From UTCHB3 sp002050155 (lineage in GTDB: Bacteria; Bacteroidota; Ignavibacteria; Ignavibacteriales; Ignavibacteriaceae): DNA of 64,000 bases. This document shows, piece after piece, positions 44,164-53,377 of this stretch. The position numbers and the translations under genes were made by a program. Location: NCBI GenBank assembly GCA_030584105.1, contig CP129491.1, positions 1,860,001 to 1,924,000 on the forward strand, written 5' to 3'. How positions within the stretch are numbered: position 1 is the first letter of the stretch; each line of letters begins with the position of its first letter. The notes beneath the pieces are model-generated. The model did no database searches. It saw only the letters and a list, made by a program, of their open reading frames with translations, and was not told the origin of the DNA.

Positions 44164-44751
44164 CTATTCCTTGTAAATATCTCGCAATAACTCCTGTAAT
44201 TGAGCACGACCCCGATTAATCCGAGATTTCACAGTTCCGATTGATATATCCATCATTTCAGCGATTTCTTCATACGAAAGCTCCTGAATATCCCGCAAAA
44301 TCACCATTTCACGGTAAACCTCGGGAAGTTTCAGAAGCGCCTCCTGAATCATTTTATTTTTGATTCCGGAGTCCACAAGCCTGTCAGGAAGTGGCCCCCC
44401 ATCAGGGAGTTCAATCGTTTCTTCATCTTCACCCCAAGAGTGAATAGAAACCTGGTTCTTCCTTTTTCGCCTTTGTAACTCAGTTTTTGCCAAGTTACCC
44501 GCAATTGTGTAAATCCAAGTGGAGAATTTTGCAAAAGTCTTATAGGAATCTTTATTTCTATAGACCTTTATAAAAGTCTCCTGAACCACATCAGCGGTAG
44601 CATCCCTATCGCCAAGAAACCTGAAGACAAAGTTAAACAGCGGGTTCTTATATCTTTGAACCAGCGCCTCGAACAGCTCCACATCATTCGTTTCCTGAAA
44701 TTCCAGGATAATCTGTTCATCAGCCAGATCTTTTAATCTTCTGTCGCTCAA
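44164..44751 (-). CDS. ECF RNA polymerase sigma factor
   Basis: 195 residues. Region 2 (FEALVQRYKNPLFNFVFRFLGDRDATADVVQETFIKVYR, then FSTWIYTIAGNLAKTELQRR) and region 4 (LPEVYREMVILRDIQELSYEEIAEMMDISIGTVKSRINRGRAQLQELL) are both typical of RpoE-like ECF factors. It directs transcription of an envelope or stress regulon not defined here. The downstream membrane protein is its likely regulator. Confidence 0.95.
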   Translation of the reverse strand: MSDRRLKDLADEQIILEFQETNDVELFEALVQRYKNPLFNFVFRFLGDRDATADVVQETFIKVYRNKDSYKTFAKFSTWIYTIAGNLAKTELQRRKRKNQVSIHSWGEDEETIELPDGGPLPDRLVDSGIKNKMIQEALLKLPEVYREMVILRDIQELSYEEIAEMMDISIGTVKSRINRGRAQLQELLRDIYKE

Positions 44752-44824
44752 TGTCTTTTATACTCAAGTAGTGAAATAAATGTTTCAGAGAAAATTATAA
44801 TACTTAAAGTTAAAAATAAAAAGT

Positions 44825-45847
44825 TTAAATCAAAATTTCGTTAATTGCGGTGAACATAATTGTTTTTTCATCCGTATCGCCCGTTTTAAGGGCGATATCC
44901 GCTCTAAGAAGTGCCGCATATACTTCAGCAAGCTCGGTGTGTGCAAAATTCCGTGCCGCCGGTTTCAGCTTATCGAGTTGCCATTTCTGAATCCCGAGTT
45001 CTGCACTCGCCTCGTAATCGCTTTTCCCCTCGCTAAGCAGTTCCCTGATGTTAATCACCATTGCAAACTGCCGGTTAAGGTGAAAAAGTATCAGAAGTGC
45101 CGGTTCGCCCTGGTTCATCACTTTATCAAGAAGCCTCAAAGCCGCCGGTTTATCTTTTGCAAGTACTTTATCAACCAGGTCAAAAATCGTAAATTGTTTC
45201 GTGGGTGCTACCGAACGCTTAATCATATCAACGGTTATTTCGGTTTTATCACCTGCGTACTCAATCAATTTTTCGACCTGCATTTCGATAATCAACCTAT
45301 CATCACCCACCAGACTAACCAACAGTTCTGCGTTATGCTTATCGATTCGTTTCGCTGCGTTTTTTGCCGTCCCCTCAACCCGGTTCACCAAATCATCAAA
45401 ATTCGGCGTTCGTGCTACATAAACATAACCTAATGAAGCCAGCGTTTTATAAGGCTCTTTATCGGGAAAAGTTGCATCATCATATTGCAGAATAAGAGTT
45501 GTATGCCCGGCGGGGTTGGTGAAGTATGAAATCAGTTGTTTGTTATATTTTCTTCCGTCAAATTTCAGTAAATTGAAATTCTTTACTATAGCCAACCGTT
45601 TTTCACTGACAAACGAATAGGTTTCGCAAAAATCCAATAACTGTTCAATGGAAGTTGAGCCACCGCCGAAAACCCCCACATCACTTTCATCAGCAAGCTC
45701 CGGTTCTAAATATTTTTTGATTGACCCGGTTGTTCGCTCAATCTCGTAGCCGTCTTTCCCGTAAAAAAAATAGACGGGCTTAAGGTTTTTCGACCTCAGT
45801 TCAGCCCCAATTTGGGAGATCAACGGTGCCTGAAACTTTTTACTCAA
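44825..45847 (-). CDS. holA: DNA polymerase III delta subunit
   Basis: 340 residues. KPVYFFYGKDGYEIERTTGSIKKYL matches the N-terminal fold of HolA, LAIVKNFNLLKF the strand after it, and DLVDKVLAKDKPAALRLLDKVMNQGEPALLILFHLNRQF the conserved helical domain. It opens the beta-clamp in the clamp loader. It begins a tightly packed minus-strand block: the cyclophilin gene's stop overlaps its start by 8 bp. Confidence 0.92.
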   Translation of the reverse strand: MSKKFQAPLISQIGAELRSKNLKPVYFFYGKDGYEIERTTGSIKKYLEPELADESDVGVFGGGSTSIEQLLDFCETYSFVSEKRLAIVKNFNLLKFDGRKYNKQLISYFTNPAGHTTLILQYDDATFPDKEPYKTLASLGYVYVARTPNFDDLVNRVEGTAKNAAKRIDKHNAELLVSLVGDDRLIIEMQVEKLIEYAGDKTEITVDMIKRSVAPTKQFTIFDLVDKVLAKDKPAALRLLDKVMNQGEPALLILFHLNRQFAMVINIRELLSEGKSDYEASAELGIQKWQLDKLKPAARNFAHTELAEVYAALLRADIALKTGDTDEKTIMFTAINEILI

Positions 45848-46319
45848 TTACCTTTATCGTGTTTATTACAACATCAACAACGGGGCGATCGAAAGGTTTA
45901 AGCGTTTCGGTTGCACCGATCGCTTCAACAACTTCCATCCCCGAGGTAACTTTACCAAAAACAGTATGTTTTCCATCTAACCAAGGCGTCGGCACCAAAG
46001 TGATAAAAAACTGACTGCCGTTAGTGTTCGGACCGGCATTCGCCATCGAAAGGATGCCGGGGCCAGTGTGCCTTAACTCTTTAACAATTTCATCGTTAAA
46101 TTTAGGTCCCCAAATGCTTTCGCCGCCTCTTCCTGTTCCAGTAGGGTCGCCGCCCTGAATCATAAAGTCTGCGATTACTCTGTGGAAGATAACGCCGTCA
46201 TAATAACCTTTTTTAGCAAGCCCTGTGAAATTTTCCACTGTTTTCGGTGTTTTATCCTCAAAGAGTTCCACTTCAAACGAGCCCATTGAAGTGTCGAATA
46301 AAGCTTTAGTTTTGCTCAT
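45840..46319 (-). CDS. Peptidyl-prolyl cis-trans isomerase, cyclophilin type (cytosolic)
   Basis: 159 residues with no signal. GSFEVELFEDKTPKTVENFTGLAKKGYYDGVIFHRVIADFMIQGGD, GPGILSMANAGPNTNGSQFFIT and WLDGKHTVFGKV are the three cyclophilin blocks, with the catalytic Arg (FHRV) and Phe/Gln (SQFFIT). It isomerises prolyl bonds during folding. It overlaps the neighbouring cyclophilin gene by 14 bp and holA by 8 bp. Confidence 0.96.
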   Translation of the reverse strand: MSKTKALFDTSMGSFEVELFEDKTPKTVENFTGLAKKGYYDGVIFHRVIADFMIQGGDPTGTGRGGESIWGPKFNDEIVKELRHTGPGILSMANAGPNTNGSQFFITLVPTPWLDGKHTVFGKVTSGMEVVEAIGATETLKPFDRPVVDVVINTIKVIE

Positions 46320-46902
46320 TGTTTTTCCTTTTTTCTATTTTAATTTCCTGAATAACCACCGGTTCAATCGGTTTATCCTGTGGTCCTTTCTTCACCCTGC
46401 TGATTTTTTGCACCACATCGTAGCCTTTAATAACTTCACCGAAAATGGTGTGTTTGTAGTTCAGCCACTCGGTTTTTGCAGTGGTAATGAAGAATTGTGA
46501 AGTGTTGGTGTTAGGTCCCCTGTTCGCCATCGCCAGCAGCCCAACTTTATCGAAAGTAAGCCCCATTACAAATTCATCGGCAAAATCTTTGCCCCAAATA
46601 GACCTACCGCCCATTCCTGTGCCTGTTGAGTCACCCCCCTGAATCATAAAGTTTTCTATAACCCTGTGGAAAATCACTCCGTTATAGTACCCCTGTTGCG
46701 CAAGAGTAACGAAGTTTTCAACAGTTTTAGGTGTCTCATTTGGGTAAAGCATCAGTTCAATAGTACCCATATTTGTTTTCATAACGGCAACGGTGAGCGT
46801 GTCGTATTTCGACAGTATCGTTGTTGCATCATCAGTTATCCCTTTGGCACAACCGGTGAACGAGTAAAGTGCAAAAAATAAGACTACGATAATCTTACGC
46901 AT
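46306..46902 (-). CDS. Peptidyl-prolyl cis-trans isomerase, cyclophilin type (lipoprotein)
   Basis: 198 residues from the ATG at 46902; an upstream ATG at 46968 adds 22 residues that run into the uppP gene and spoil the signal. The N-terminus MRKIIVVLFFALYSFTGCAKG is a lipoprotein signal (lipobox FTGC). The three cyclophilin blocks are present: FHRVIENFMIQGGD, GLLAMANRGPNTNTSQFFIT and WLNYKHTIFGEV. It is the periplasmic paralogue of the next gene, and probably folds exported proteins. Confidence 0.93.
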   Translation of the reverse strand: MRKIIVVLFFALYSFTGCAKGITDDATTILSKYDTLTVAVMKTNMGTIELMLYPNETPKTVENFVTLAQQGYYNGVIFHRVIENFMIQGGDSTGTGMGGRSIWGKDFADEFVMGLTFDKVGLLAMANRGPNTNTSQFFITTAKTEWLNYKHTIFGEVIKGYDVVQKISRVKKGPQDKPIEPVVIQEIKIEKRKNNEQN

Positions 46903-46912
46903 TAATATCTCC

Positions 46913-47761
46913 TTATGGTGTAATAACTTTGCCGAATAAAAGCGCCAGTATAAATAAGCCGGCGGCAATTCTGTAAACTATAAAAAGGTTTGTTGTGTTT
47001 TTTCTCAAATATTTCAAAAGAAAATCGATCGCCATATAGCCGCTGATACCCGAAACAACGGTGGCTATTGCAACTGTGGTGAAATGATCGCCTGTGAAGA
47101 TCGAAAAACCCTTCTTCAGCTCCAGAAGACCACTTCCCAGAATAGCGGGAATGCTCAAAAGGAATGAGAACCGAGCCGCTGCTTCCCGCTCTAACCCCAT
47201 AAAGAGACCACCCGTAATCGTGGTGCCTGAACGGGATGAACCCGGTATCAGCGCAAATGCCTGAGAGATACCGACGACTATTGCATCCCAAACTCCCACA
47301 TCTTCCAATTTTTTGTTGAATTTCGCCGTTTTTTCAGCAACAAAAAGTATAATTGCCAAAACAATCAGTGAAGAAGCAATAACCCAAAGATTTTTTGTCA
47401 ATGCTCCTTCTATTACATCCTTAAAACCCAAACCGATTATCACTACCGGAATTGTGCCGATAATTATCAGCCAGCCCAAACGGGAATTTAACGACTGCTC
47501 TTTGAATCCTTTACGAGCCAATAAATTATCACGGAAAAAATCGACTACAATATGATAGATGTCTTTTGCAAAATAGATTAAAATTGAACAGAGCGTACCC
47601 AACTGAATTATGGCAATTATGGCAGTCCATTCCTCAGGATTATCAGTTTTAATCAGCCCCATAAATTTGCCGGCAATTGTTAAGTGCCCGGTGCTGCTGA
47701 TTGGTAAAAACTCGGTTATCCCCTGGATAATTCCCAAAATGATGGCATCTAAGATGGTCAT
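46913..47761 (-). CDS. uppP: Undecaprenyl-diphosphatase
   Basis: 282 residues with seven to eight hydrophobic segments. GIIQGITEFLPISSTGHLTIAG is the conserved (E)-EFLPISSTGH motif and GSSRSGTTI the second catalytic segment. It recycles the lipid carrier for peptidoglycan and other envelope polymers by hydrolysing undecaprenyl diphosphate. It is followed 10 bp downstream by the lipoprotein cyclophilin gene, so the two may be coexpressed. Confidence 0.96.
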   Translation of the reverse strand: MTILDAIILGIIQGITEFLPISSTGHLTIAGKFMGLIKTDNPEEWTAIIAIIQLGTLCSILIYFAKDIYHIVVDFFRDNLLARKGFKEQSLNSRLGWLIIIGTIPVVIIGLGFKDVIEGALTKNLWVIASSLIVLAIILFVAEKTAKFNKKLEDVGVWDAIVVGISQAFALIPGSSRSGTTITGGLFMGLEREAAARFSFLLSIPAILGSGLLELKKGFSIFTGDHFTTVAIATVVSGISGYMAIDFLLKYLRKNTTNLFIVYRIAAGLFILALLFGKVITP

Positions 47762-47912
47762 TAATCTTCCTTATTGGTGAATAGTATGTAAAAATCGTTT
47801 CTGCACAAAATGGCTAAAATTTAGTTTTGAAGCTCCCTTTAACCGTAGGCTGTTTCCGGCTTTTTAACAACTGCGCAGAAACCACAAAACGGCTGAAACT
47901 TAGCAACAAAAA

Positions 47913-48560
47913 CTAAAAAGTGAACGAAACCCCCAATTTTAACCCGAGGGAAAGTGAACTTACCGAAAGGTCACCATCCCGGGTGTGTATTGGGTTGCCC
48001 TCGTTCTTTGGTACACCGCCGGCATCGTAACGGGCATCGCCGCCAATGTAAGCGAAAATGTTCTTGGAAAGCGCAGTTGAACCCGAAACCCGGGCAACAA
48101 TTCCAAACCCTGTAGAAGTGTAGGTTAAACCGGTAACTATTAACGGTTTAATTTCATCCAAAGTAACAAAACGCGGTCCGGCTCCGCCGCCAAACTTAAA
48201 ACTGTAACCGTTCCCCTCGATCATATAATAAGCCAGCAATGTGGGTGCAACGAACGAGTAGCTTAGCTCATACTTTCCGTTTGCAGTAATGTTTGTGAAC
48301 GAATTGAAAGCATAAGACCCCTCAACCGCAATTTGCAGGTCTTTACCAACTTTGTAGCCAAGTTCACCACCGAACTCAACCATCGTGTTGAAATCCGCCA
48401 TTCTGTTACCGGGCGCCGAAAAATTTTCGTTAATATAGTCGCGAAGGTTTGCCGAACTTGTAATATTCAGCCCCATACTCGCCCGCCCTTCCCACTGTGC
48501 AAAAATCGCAGTTGAAAAAACGAGCAAAAAAATTGCCGTGTGCTTAACTTTGCTGTCCAT
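47913..48560 (-). CDS. Outer-membrane beta-barrel protein
   Basis: 215 residues from the ATG at 48560 (MDSKVKHTAIFLLVFSTAIFAQ), a clean signal peptide; an ATG nine bases earlier is less likely. Alternating hydrophobic strands (ASMGLNITSSANL, LGYKVGKDLQIAVEGSYAF, FGIVARVSGSTAL) and an aromatic C-terminus (LKLGVSFTF) indicate an eight-strand barrel of the OmpW or porin-like type. The function is unknown. Its start overlaps the upstream flippase-like gene by 17 bp. Confidence 0.75.
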   Translation of the reverse strand: MDSKVKHTAIFLLVFSTAIFAQWEGRASMGLNITSSANLRDYINENFSAPGNRMADFNTMVEFGGELGYKVGKDLQIAVEGSYAFNSFTNITANGKYELSYSFVAPTLLAYYMIEGNGYSFKFGGGAGPRFVTLDEIKPLIVTGLTYTSTGFGIVARVSGSTALSKNIFAYIGGDARYDAGGVPKNEGNPIHTRDGDLSVSSLSLGLKLGVSFTF

Positions 48561-49614
48561 TATCCTCAAGGTTTATCATATCCCCTGTGTGCATTCCGGG
48601 GAGTTTAAATTTGAAATATACCAAAAAAGCGCCTGCAACAACGAAGTGCAGCAGGTAAGTTACGCCGTGCTGAAATGTTGCAAACGCCAACCCAAGTTCA
48701 GCCGGAATTGAGTAAAGCATTAAAAGTGCCGATTTTGTAATTGTGTGCACGCTGCCAATACCTCCGGGGGTTGGGATCATAACGCCGATTGCGCTTATGC
48801 TCATAATTATCCAGGCGGCACCAAACCCAAGCACAGAGTACTTTGCCTCCATGCCGAGTGCGTAAAACCCCGCCCAGCTGGTTGCCGCATAGCCAAGCAT
48901 AATAAGCACACTGTAAATAACCGTTTTGAAGTAGGCTTCTTTTGTTTTCAGGGTTGAAAAACCTACTATCATCTTGTGAAACAACTCTTCTAATTTATTG
49001 GCTGAGCGTTCCGAGAATTTACTCACCCATGAAGTGGCAAGATCCGAAAATCGCTCTTTAAACCGAATTAAAAGGATTAAACCCGTAATAAGAACTATAA
49101 ACGCGAGCGTGCCAATTTCCAGTGTCAGTTTCAGCCAGCTTAATTCACCCGAATAAATATCCCCCTCGTATATCCATCCGCTTAGAACAACTGCAAAAGC
49201 AAAGACCGACATATCGATTATCCGCTCAACCACAACAGTCCCCAGAATCGATGTTTTTGAAAGTTTTTCGGTTTTCCCCACTGCAACAGCACGCGCCACT
49301 TCACCCATTCTGGGAACAACATTGTTTAATCCGTACCCGATTAAAACCGCACCCAAAAGATTAAGCGAGCTAACATCCGGCTTCAGCGATTCCATTATCG
49401 CTTTCCATCTGAGCGCACGGAACCAATGCGCCAGCATCTGAAAGAGTACCAACATCAGAAGCCAGAATAAAGATGCGCTTCGGATGTTATCCCACAATTC
49501 GGTGGTGTTAACACCCTTGAACGCCCAGTAGAGAAAGAGAGCCGTGAGTAAAAGTGAGATTACATAAATTATAACTTCACGAAATGAGAAGAGCTTCTTT
49601 TTAGCGGAGGTCAA
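48544..49614 (-). CDS. Lysylphosphatidylglycerol synthase-like transmembrane (flippase-like) protein
   Basis: 356 residues with about eight hydrophobic segments. LNLLGAVLIGYGLNNVVPRMGEVARAVAVGKTEKLS is the conserved loop of the UPF0104/LPG_synthase_TM family (the G-x-x-x-N-x-x-x-P-x-R-x-G-E motif), and MIPTPGGIGSVHTITKSAL the second. Members are thought to move lipids or lipid-linked sugars. There is no C-terminal synthase domain. It overlaps the lolA-like gene by 14 bp. Confidence 0.88.
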   Translation of the reverse strand: MTSAKKKLFSFREVIIYVISLLLTALFLYWAFKGVNTTELWDNIRSASLFWLLMLVLFQMLAHWFRALRWKAIMESLKPDVSSLNLLGAVLIGYGLNNVVPRMGEVARAVAVGKTEKLSKTSILGTVVVERIIDMSVFAFAVVLSGWIYEGDIYSGELSWLKLTLEIGTLAFIVLITGLILLIRFKERFSDLATSWVSKFSERSANKLEELFHKMIVGFSTLKTKEAYFKTVIYSVLIMLGYAATSWAGFYALGMEAKYSVLGFGAAWIIMSISAIGVMIPTPGGIGSVHTITKSALLMLYSIPAELGLAFATFQHGVTYLLHFVVAGAFLVYFKFKLPGMHTGDMINLEDNGQQS

Positions 49615-50194
49615 CTGCTTTGATATCTCCGGATGGTGTAAATGTAAAATCAGAGTCGGGGATACCCGTGTTTAACCGGTAACCCGAAAAGGTAATTTTC
49701 ATAACAGTTTTGGCGTTATCTTCAATAACAATCGAAGAAATAAGATCGTCGGCGCCTTTTGTTATTTCAACAGAACGGAACCCGAGCTGTTTCCCTTTTT
49801 TAGGTGTCATCTTCACTTTTCCCGCACCGGCGTCGGTAAGGTTGCAGTCACCCGGGAGGATATTTACAATTCTGTTGACCGACAAGAGAGAAATTGATTT
49901 TGTGTCAGCTTTAGTGATAATCACTTTGTTCTGTTTTTTGTCTCTGTTCCAGTTTGTTTTTCCGTCGCTGATAATAAGATTATTGCCGAACGAAAGCCTT
50001 ACTTTATCACTTTTTTTGTAAGAAAAAGTGCCGCTTGCGGTCATATTTTTGCCCGTATATTGCTGATACGAAGCGGTTAAATCGGTAAGGCTGTTAAATT
50101 TTTTCTGTATCGCCTGAATAACTGCATTCTGAGAATAGGCCGGCATCGCCAAAACCGAAAATATCAGTAACAAGCTAAATAAATTTTTTTTCAT
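49601..50194 (-). CDS. lolA: LolA-like outer-membrane lipoprotein carrier
   Basis: 197 residues with a Sec signal (MKKNLFSLLLIFSVLAMPAYSQ). IQAIQKKFNSLTDLTASYQQYT, ASGTFSYKKSDKVRLSF, NLIISDGKTNWNRDKKQNKVII and VEITKGADDLISSIVIEDN follow the LolA/LppX fold in order. It carries lipoproteins (or similar lipids) across the periplasm. It lies 27 bp after ftsK, a common neighbour in this lineage. Confidence 0.85.
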   Translation of the reverse strand: MKKNLFSLLLIFSVLAMPAYSQNAVIQAIQKKFNSLTDLTASYQQYTGKNMTASGTFSYKKSDKVRLSFGNNLIISDGKTNWNRDKKQNKVIITKADTKSISLLSVNRIVNILPGDCNLTDAGAGKVKMTPKKGKQLGFRSVEITKGADDLISSIVIEDNAKTVMKITFSGYRLNTGIPDSDFTFTPSGDIKAVDLR

Positions 50195-50221
50195 CTTTGT
50201 TTTTCCCTTTTTCCCGGTTTA

Positions 50222-52606
50222 CTACAGGTTACGCAGTAAAGTTTCAAGTTCATCTTCATTATCAATCAAAATCTCACGCGCTTTTGCCCCTTCGCCCGGA
50301 CCGACAATCCCGGCAAGTTCAAGCTGATCAACTATTCTGGCAGCCCTCGCATATCCCACTTTTAGCCTGCGTTGCAAAAATGAAACGGAGCCCTGCCCGC
50401 TTCTTAACACTGCCCTTGCAGCGTCTTCAAAGAAGGGGTCTTTGTCGTCTAAAATGCCGCTTTCACTATTTTTATTATCCACTAACGAAGGCAGTTCATA
50501 AATTTCCGGCGGGTATGGCTGTTCTGATACCACTTCAATTAATTTTTCGATTTCATCCGTGGTTATGTAAGCGTTTTGGATTCTGATAGGTTTGGGCGTT
50601 CCGGGCGGCAGGTAAAGCATATCACCTCTTCCCAGAAGCTGCTCTGCACCGTTCATATCCAAAATCGTGCGGGAGTCCGTCCGCTGTGCTGTCTGATAGG
50701 CAATTCTTGCGGGGAAATTAGCCTTAATCACGCCGGTGATAACATCCACCGAGGGGCGCTGTGTTGCAATAACCAAGTGGATACCCACCGCACGCGCCAT
50801 TTGTGCCAGACGGGCAATCGGCTCTTCAACATCCTTACCGGCGGTTATCATTAAGTCTGCCAACTCGTCAATTACCACCACAATAAAGGGCATAAACTTG
50901 TGCTCCAATTCATCCCCTTCGCGTTGCTTTATTCCGCCCGAACGCAGTTTGTTGTTGTAATCAACTATGTTTCTTACACCAACCTGCGAAAGTTTGTCGT
51001 ACCTGATTTCCATCTCAAGCACGATTGACTTAAGCAAAATAACCGCATTCCCCGGTGAAGAAACGATAAAATCGTTAATATCGGGAGATTTAACCAAAAA
51101 GTGATATTTCAACTTTTCATAAAGCGAAAGCTCAACTTTTTTAGGGTCGATAATTGCAAATTTTACTTCGGTCGGGTACTTTGAAAACAATAACGAAGCT
51201 ATTATCATATTAACACCGACTGACTTACCGGAACCGGTAGCACCCGCTATCAGCAAATGCGGCACGCGTGCCAGGTCGTCAACAAAGGTCTGTCCCGAAA
51301 TTGATTTCCCAAGCGCAATAGGCAGCGAATATTTTGTGTTCTTAAGATCGGGCAGCACCGAACCTGCCAGCACTATCGATGGGTTGTCGTTCGGTATTTC
51401 CACACCAATAGTACCTCGACCCGGCATGGGGGCAATAATTCTGATTCCTTTCGCTGCAAGTGCAAGCGCAATATCATTTTCCAGCGAAAGAATTTTACTG
51501 ATTTTAACACCCGGTGCCGGCACAATCTCAAAAAGGGTTACAACCGGTCCGGCAGTGGTGTCTATTTTCTCAATTTCAATGTCAAATAGCGCAAGCTTTT
51601 CTTTAAGCCTTACCTTTTTGCTTTCAAGTTCCGAGTCTTCCGCATATTGTCTGGAAGTATCAGCCTTTATTAAAAACTCACCAACGGGAATTTGATATTC
51701 ATCATCAGGCGCGCGATACTCGGGCACGGGTTTTTCAACCGGTGGTGGTGGCGGAACAAGATCTGCAGCAGTTTTTACTGAAGTGGAAAAAACAGGTTTT
51801 GGTTTCTTAGGCTGAACAGGCGGTTCTTCAGTTTGAGTGAACTTAAGTTCATCCCCGAATACGGGCGGCTGCTCGCTCTTTTCACCTTTAACGACTTTAC
51901 TGATTTTATCCTGACTGTTTTCAAGAGAAGTTTTTCGCTCATCTTCTCTGATACGGGTCCGTTCCGCTCTTCGATCCGATTGTTCTTTCAATTTTTCGGT
52001 GCCTGAATTGAAAAGATTTTTAATTTTTTCCACAAGCCAAAGGAAAAATTTCTCAATTTTCAGATCGAAAGTTATAACCAGAACAGTAACAATAAGAACT
52101 AAAAAGAGGGAAATGGCGCCAATTCCGCCGAGAAATTGATATGCAAGCGCACCTACGGTTTTACCCATCCCGCCGGCAAGCACAACTGCAGTTTCTTCAC
52201 CTATTGCGTCAATAGCACGGAGAGTGCCCCAAAATGAAGCGAGAATTAAGGCGGAACTTAAAAGAAAATTTGTAATGTAGATTAACCTTCGGAGTTCCAA
52301 CGGTTTGAATAAGCGAAAACCCCACATCCCTGAAAGCACAGGGATTACTAACGAAAAATATCCGAAAGCCGACTTCACAAAGAAAGCCGCTATATACGCG
52401 CCGGCTATGCCAAGCCAATTTTTCGTAGCCATTGCTTCTCCCGTTGCATAACGCAATCGGGGGTCATCTGCCGATGAAAATGACAGTATGCTCAGAAAGA
52501 GGAGAACCGAGAACGAAACGATAAAAAAGCCAAGCAGCCTCTTCTTCTTCTCGTGAGACAACTCAAAATAAGTTCTTCCGCTTCCTTTTTTGGTTCTTCC
52601 GCTCAT
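50222..52606 (-). CDS. ftsK: DNA translocase FtsK/SpoIIIE
   Basis: 794 residues. Four or five N-terminal membrane helices (about 25-190) anchor it at the septum, followed by a charged linker (about 195-330). The motor has GATGSGKSVGVNMIIASLL (Walker A), FIVVVIDELADLMIT (Walker B) and RIAYQTAQRTDSRTILDMNGAEQLLGRGDML. The C-terminal winged helix FLQRRLKVGYARAARIVDQLE is the gamma domain that recognises polar chromosomal sequences. It moves chromosome dimers to resolve at division. Confidence 0.97.
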   Translation of the reverse strand: MSGRTKKGSGRTYFELSHEKKKRLLGFFIVSFSVLLFLSILSFSSADDPRLRYATGEAMATKNWLGIAGAYIAAFFVKSAFGYFSLVIPVLSGMWGFRLFKPLELRRLIYITNFLLSSALILASFWGTLRAIDAIGEETAVVLAGGMGKTVGALAYQFLGGIGAISLFLVLIVTVLVITFDLKIEKFFLWLVEKIKNLFNSGTEKLKEQSDRRAERTRIREDERKTSLENSQDKISKVVKGEKSEQPPVFGDELKFTQTEEPPVQPKKPKPVFSTSVKTAADLVPPPPPVEKPVPEYRAPDDEYQIPVGEFLIKADTSRQYAEDSELESKKVRLKEKLALFDIEIEKIDTTAGPVVTLFEIVPAPGVKISKILSLENDIALALAAKGIRIIAPMPGRGTIGVEIPNDNPSIVLAGSVLPDLKNTKYSLPIALGKSISGQTFVDDLARVPHLLIAGATGSGKSVGVNMIIASLLFSKYPTEVKFAIIDPKKVELSLYEKLKYHFLVKSPDINDFIVSSPGNAVILLKSIVLEMEIRYDKLSQVGVRNIVDYNNKLRSGGIKQREGDELEHKFMPFIVVVIDELADLMITAGKDVEEPIARLAQMARAVGIHLVIATQRPSVDVITGVIKANFPARIAYQTAQRTDSRTILDMNGAEQLLGRGDMLYLPPGTPKPIRIQNAYITTDEIEKLIEVVSEQPYPPEIYELPSLVDNKNSESGILDDKDPFFEDAARAVLRSGQGSVSFLQRRLKVGYARAARIVDQLELAGIVGPGEGAKAREILIDNEDELETLLRNL

Positions 52607-52620
52607 CCCTCCTCGGGCTG

Positions 52621-53367
52621 TTATTTATTTGGTGTGTCTTTTTTCGGGGTTAAAAATTTTATCGTGTTATTACTAAACACGGGTACAACATCTGTAATGT
52701 TTAATTGTGCACAATATTTCAAATCATCTTCAAACCCTGCTGCCAGTAAAATCTTTCCGTGCTCGCTGATTTTAAACATATCAAGCAGTTTATCGCCATA
52801 CTTTTCGGCTAAATCAAGGGCAACCAACGATGCGTCTGAAAGTTCAACTTCAGGCTCAATCTTCATTATTTCTTTAATAAGCATACCGGCACATACTGTA
52901 TCTTCAAGGCTGAAATCACCGTTTCGCCCCGAACATACTATCTCTAAACTGCCCTCTTTTTTAACCGCATTTTTTGCGACCCCGGCGATGTTTAAAAATG
53001 AGCAGATGTAGGAATTGGTGCTGTACTTACTCTTCACTATTGCTTTAGAGCCGTTTGTGGTGAAAAACACAATCGACTTTCCCGATACTTTCTCTTCACT
53101 GTATTCAGCGGGTGAATTTCCCAGGTCAAAACCTTCAATTTTTTTTGTGTTTTTCTCACCGCCGCGCATCGTGCGTCCGCCAAATGAACTTGCTGAAGCG
53201 ATTTTACTGAAATCGAGCGACCCAACGGGTACTATCTCTTTCGCTCCGTTCATAAATGCAGTTACTATCGTGGAAGTTGCCCTTAGCACATCAATTACTA
53301 CTGATATTTTGCCCGCAAAATAGAGTTCTTCCACCATCAGTGGAGTTAATATAGTATTTATCCTCAT
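52621..53367 (-). CDS. comB: 2-phosphosulfolactate phosphatase
   Basis: 248 residues, normal length. SVVIDVLRATSTIVTAFMNGAKEIVPVGSL at the N-terminus is the family's phosphate-binding region, and SPAEY, IVFFTTNGSKAI, and GRNGDFSLEDTVCAGMLI are further conserved segments. It dephosphorylates 2-phosphosulfolactate to sulfolactate, a coenzyme-M-type intermediate, though in bacteria the role is often unclear. It lies 14 bp before ftsK and 10 bp after gcvT. Confidence 0.9.
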   Translation of the reverse strand: MRINTILTPLMVEELYFAGKISVVIDVLRATSTIVTAFMNGAKEIVPVGSLDFSKIASASSFGGRTMRGGEKNTKKIEGFDLGNSPAEYSEEKVSGKSIVFFTTNGSKAIVKSKYSTNSYICSFLNIAGVAKNAVKKEGSLEIVCSGRNGDFSLEDTVCAGMLIKEIMKIEPEVELSDASLVALDLAEKYGDKLLDMFKISEHGKILLAAGFEDDLKYCAQLNITDVVPVFSNNTIKFLTPKKDTPNK

Positions 53368-53377
53368 AAAAATCCTG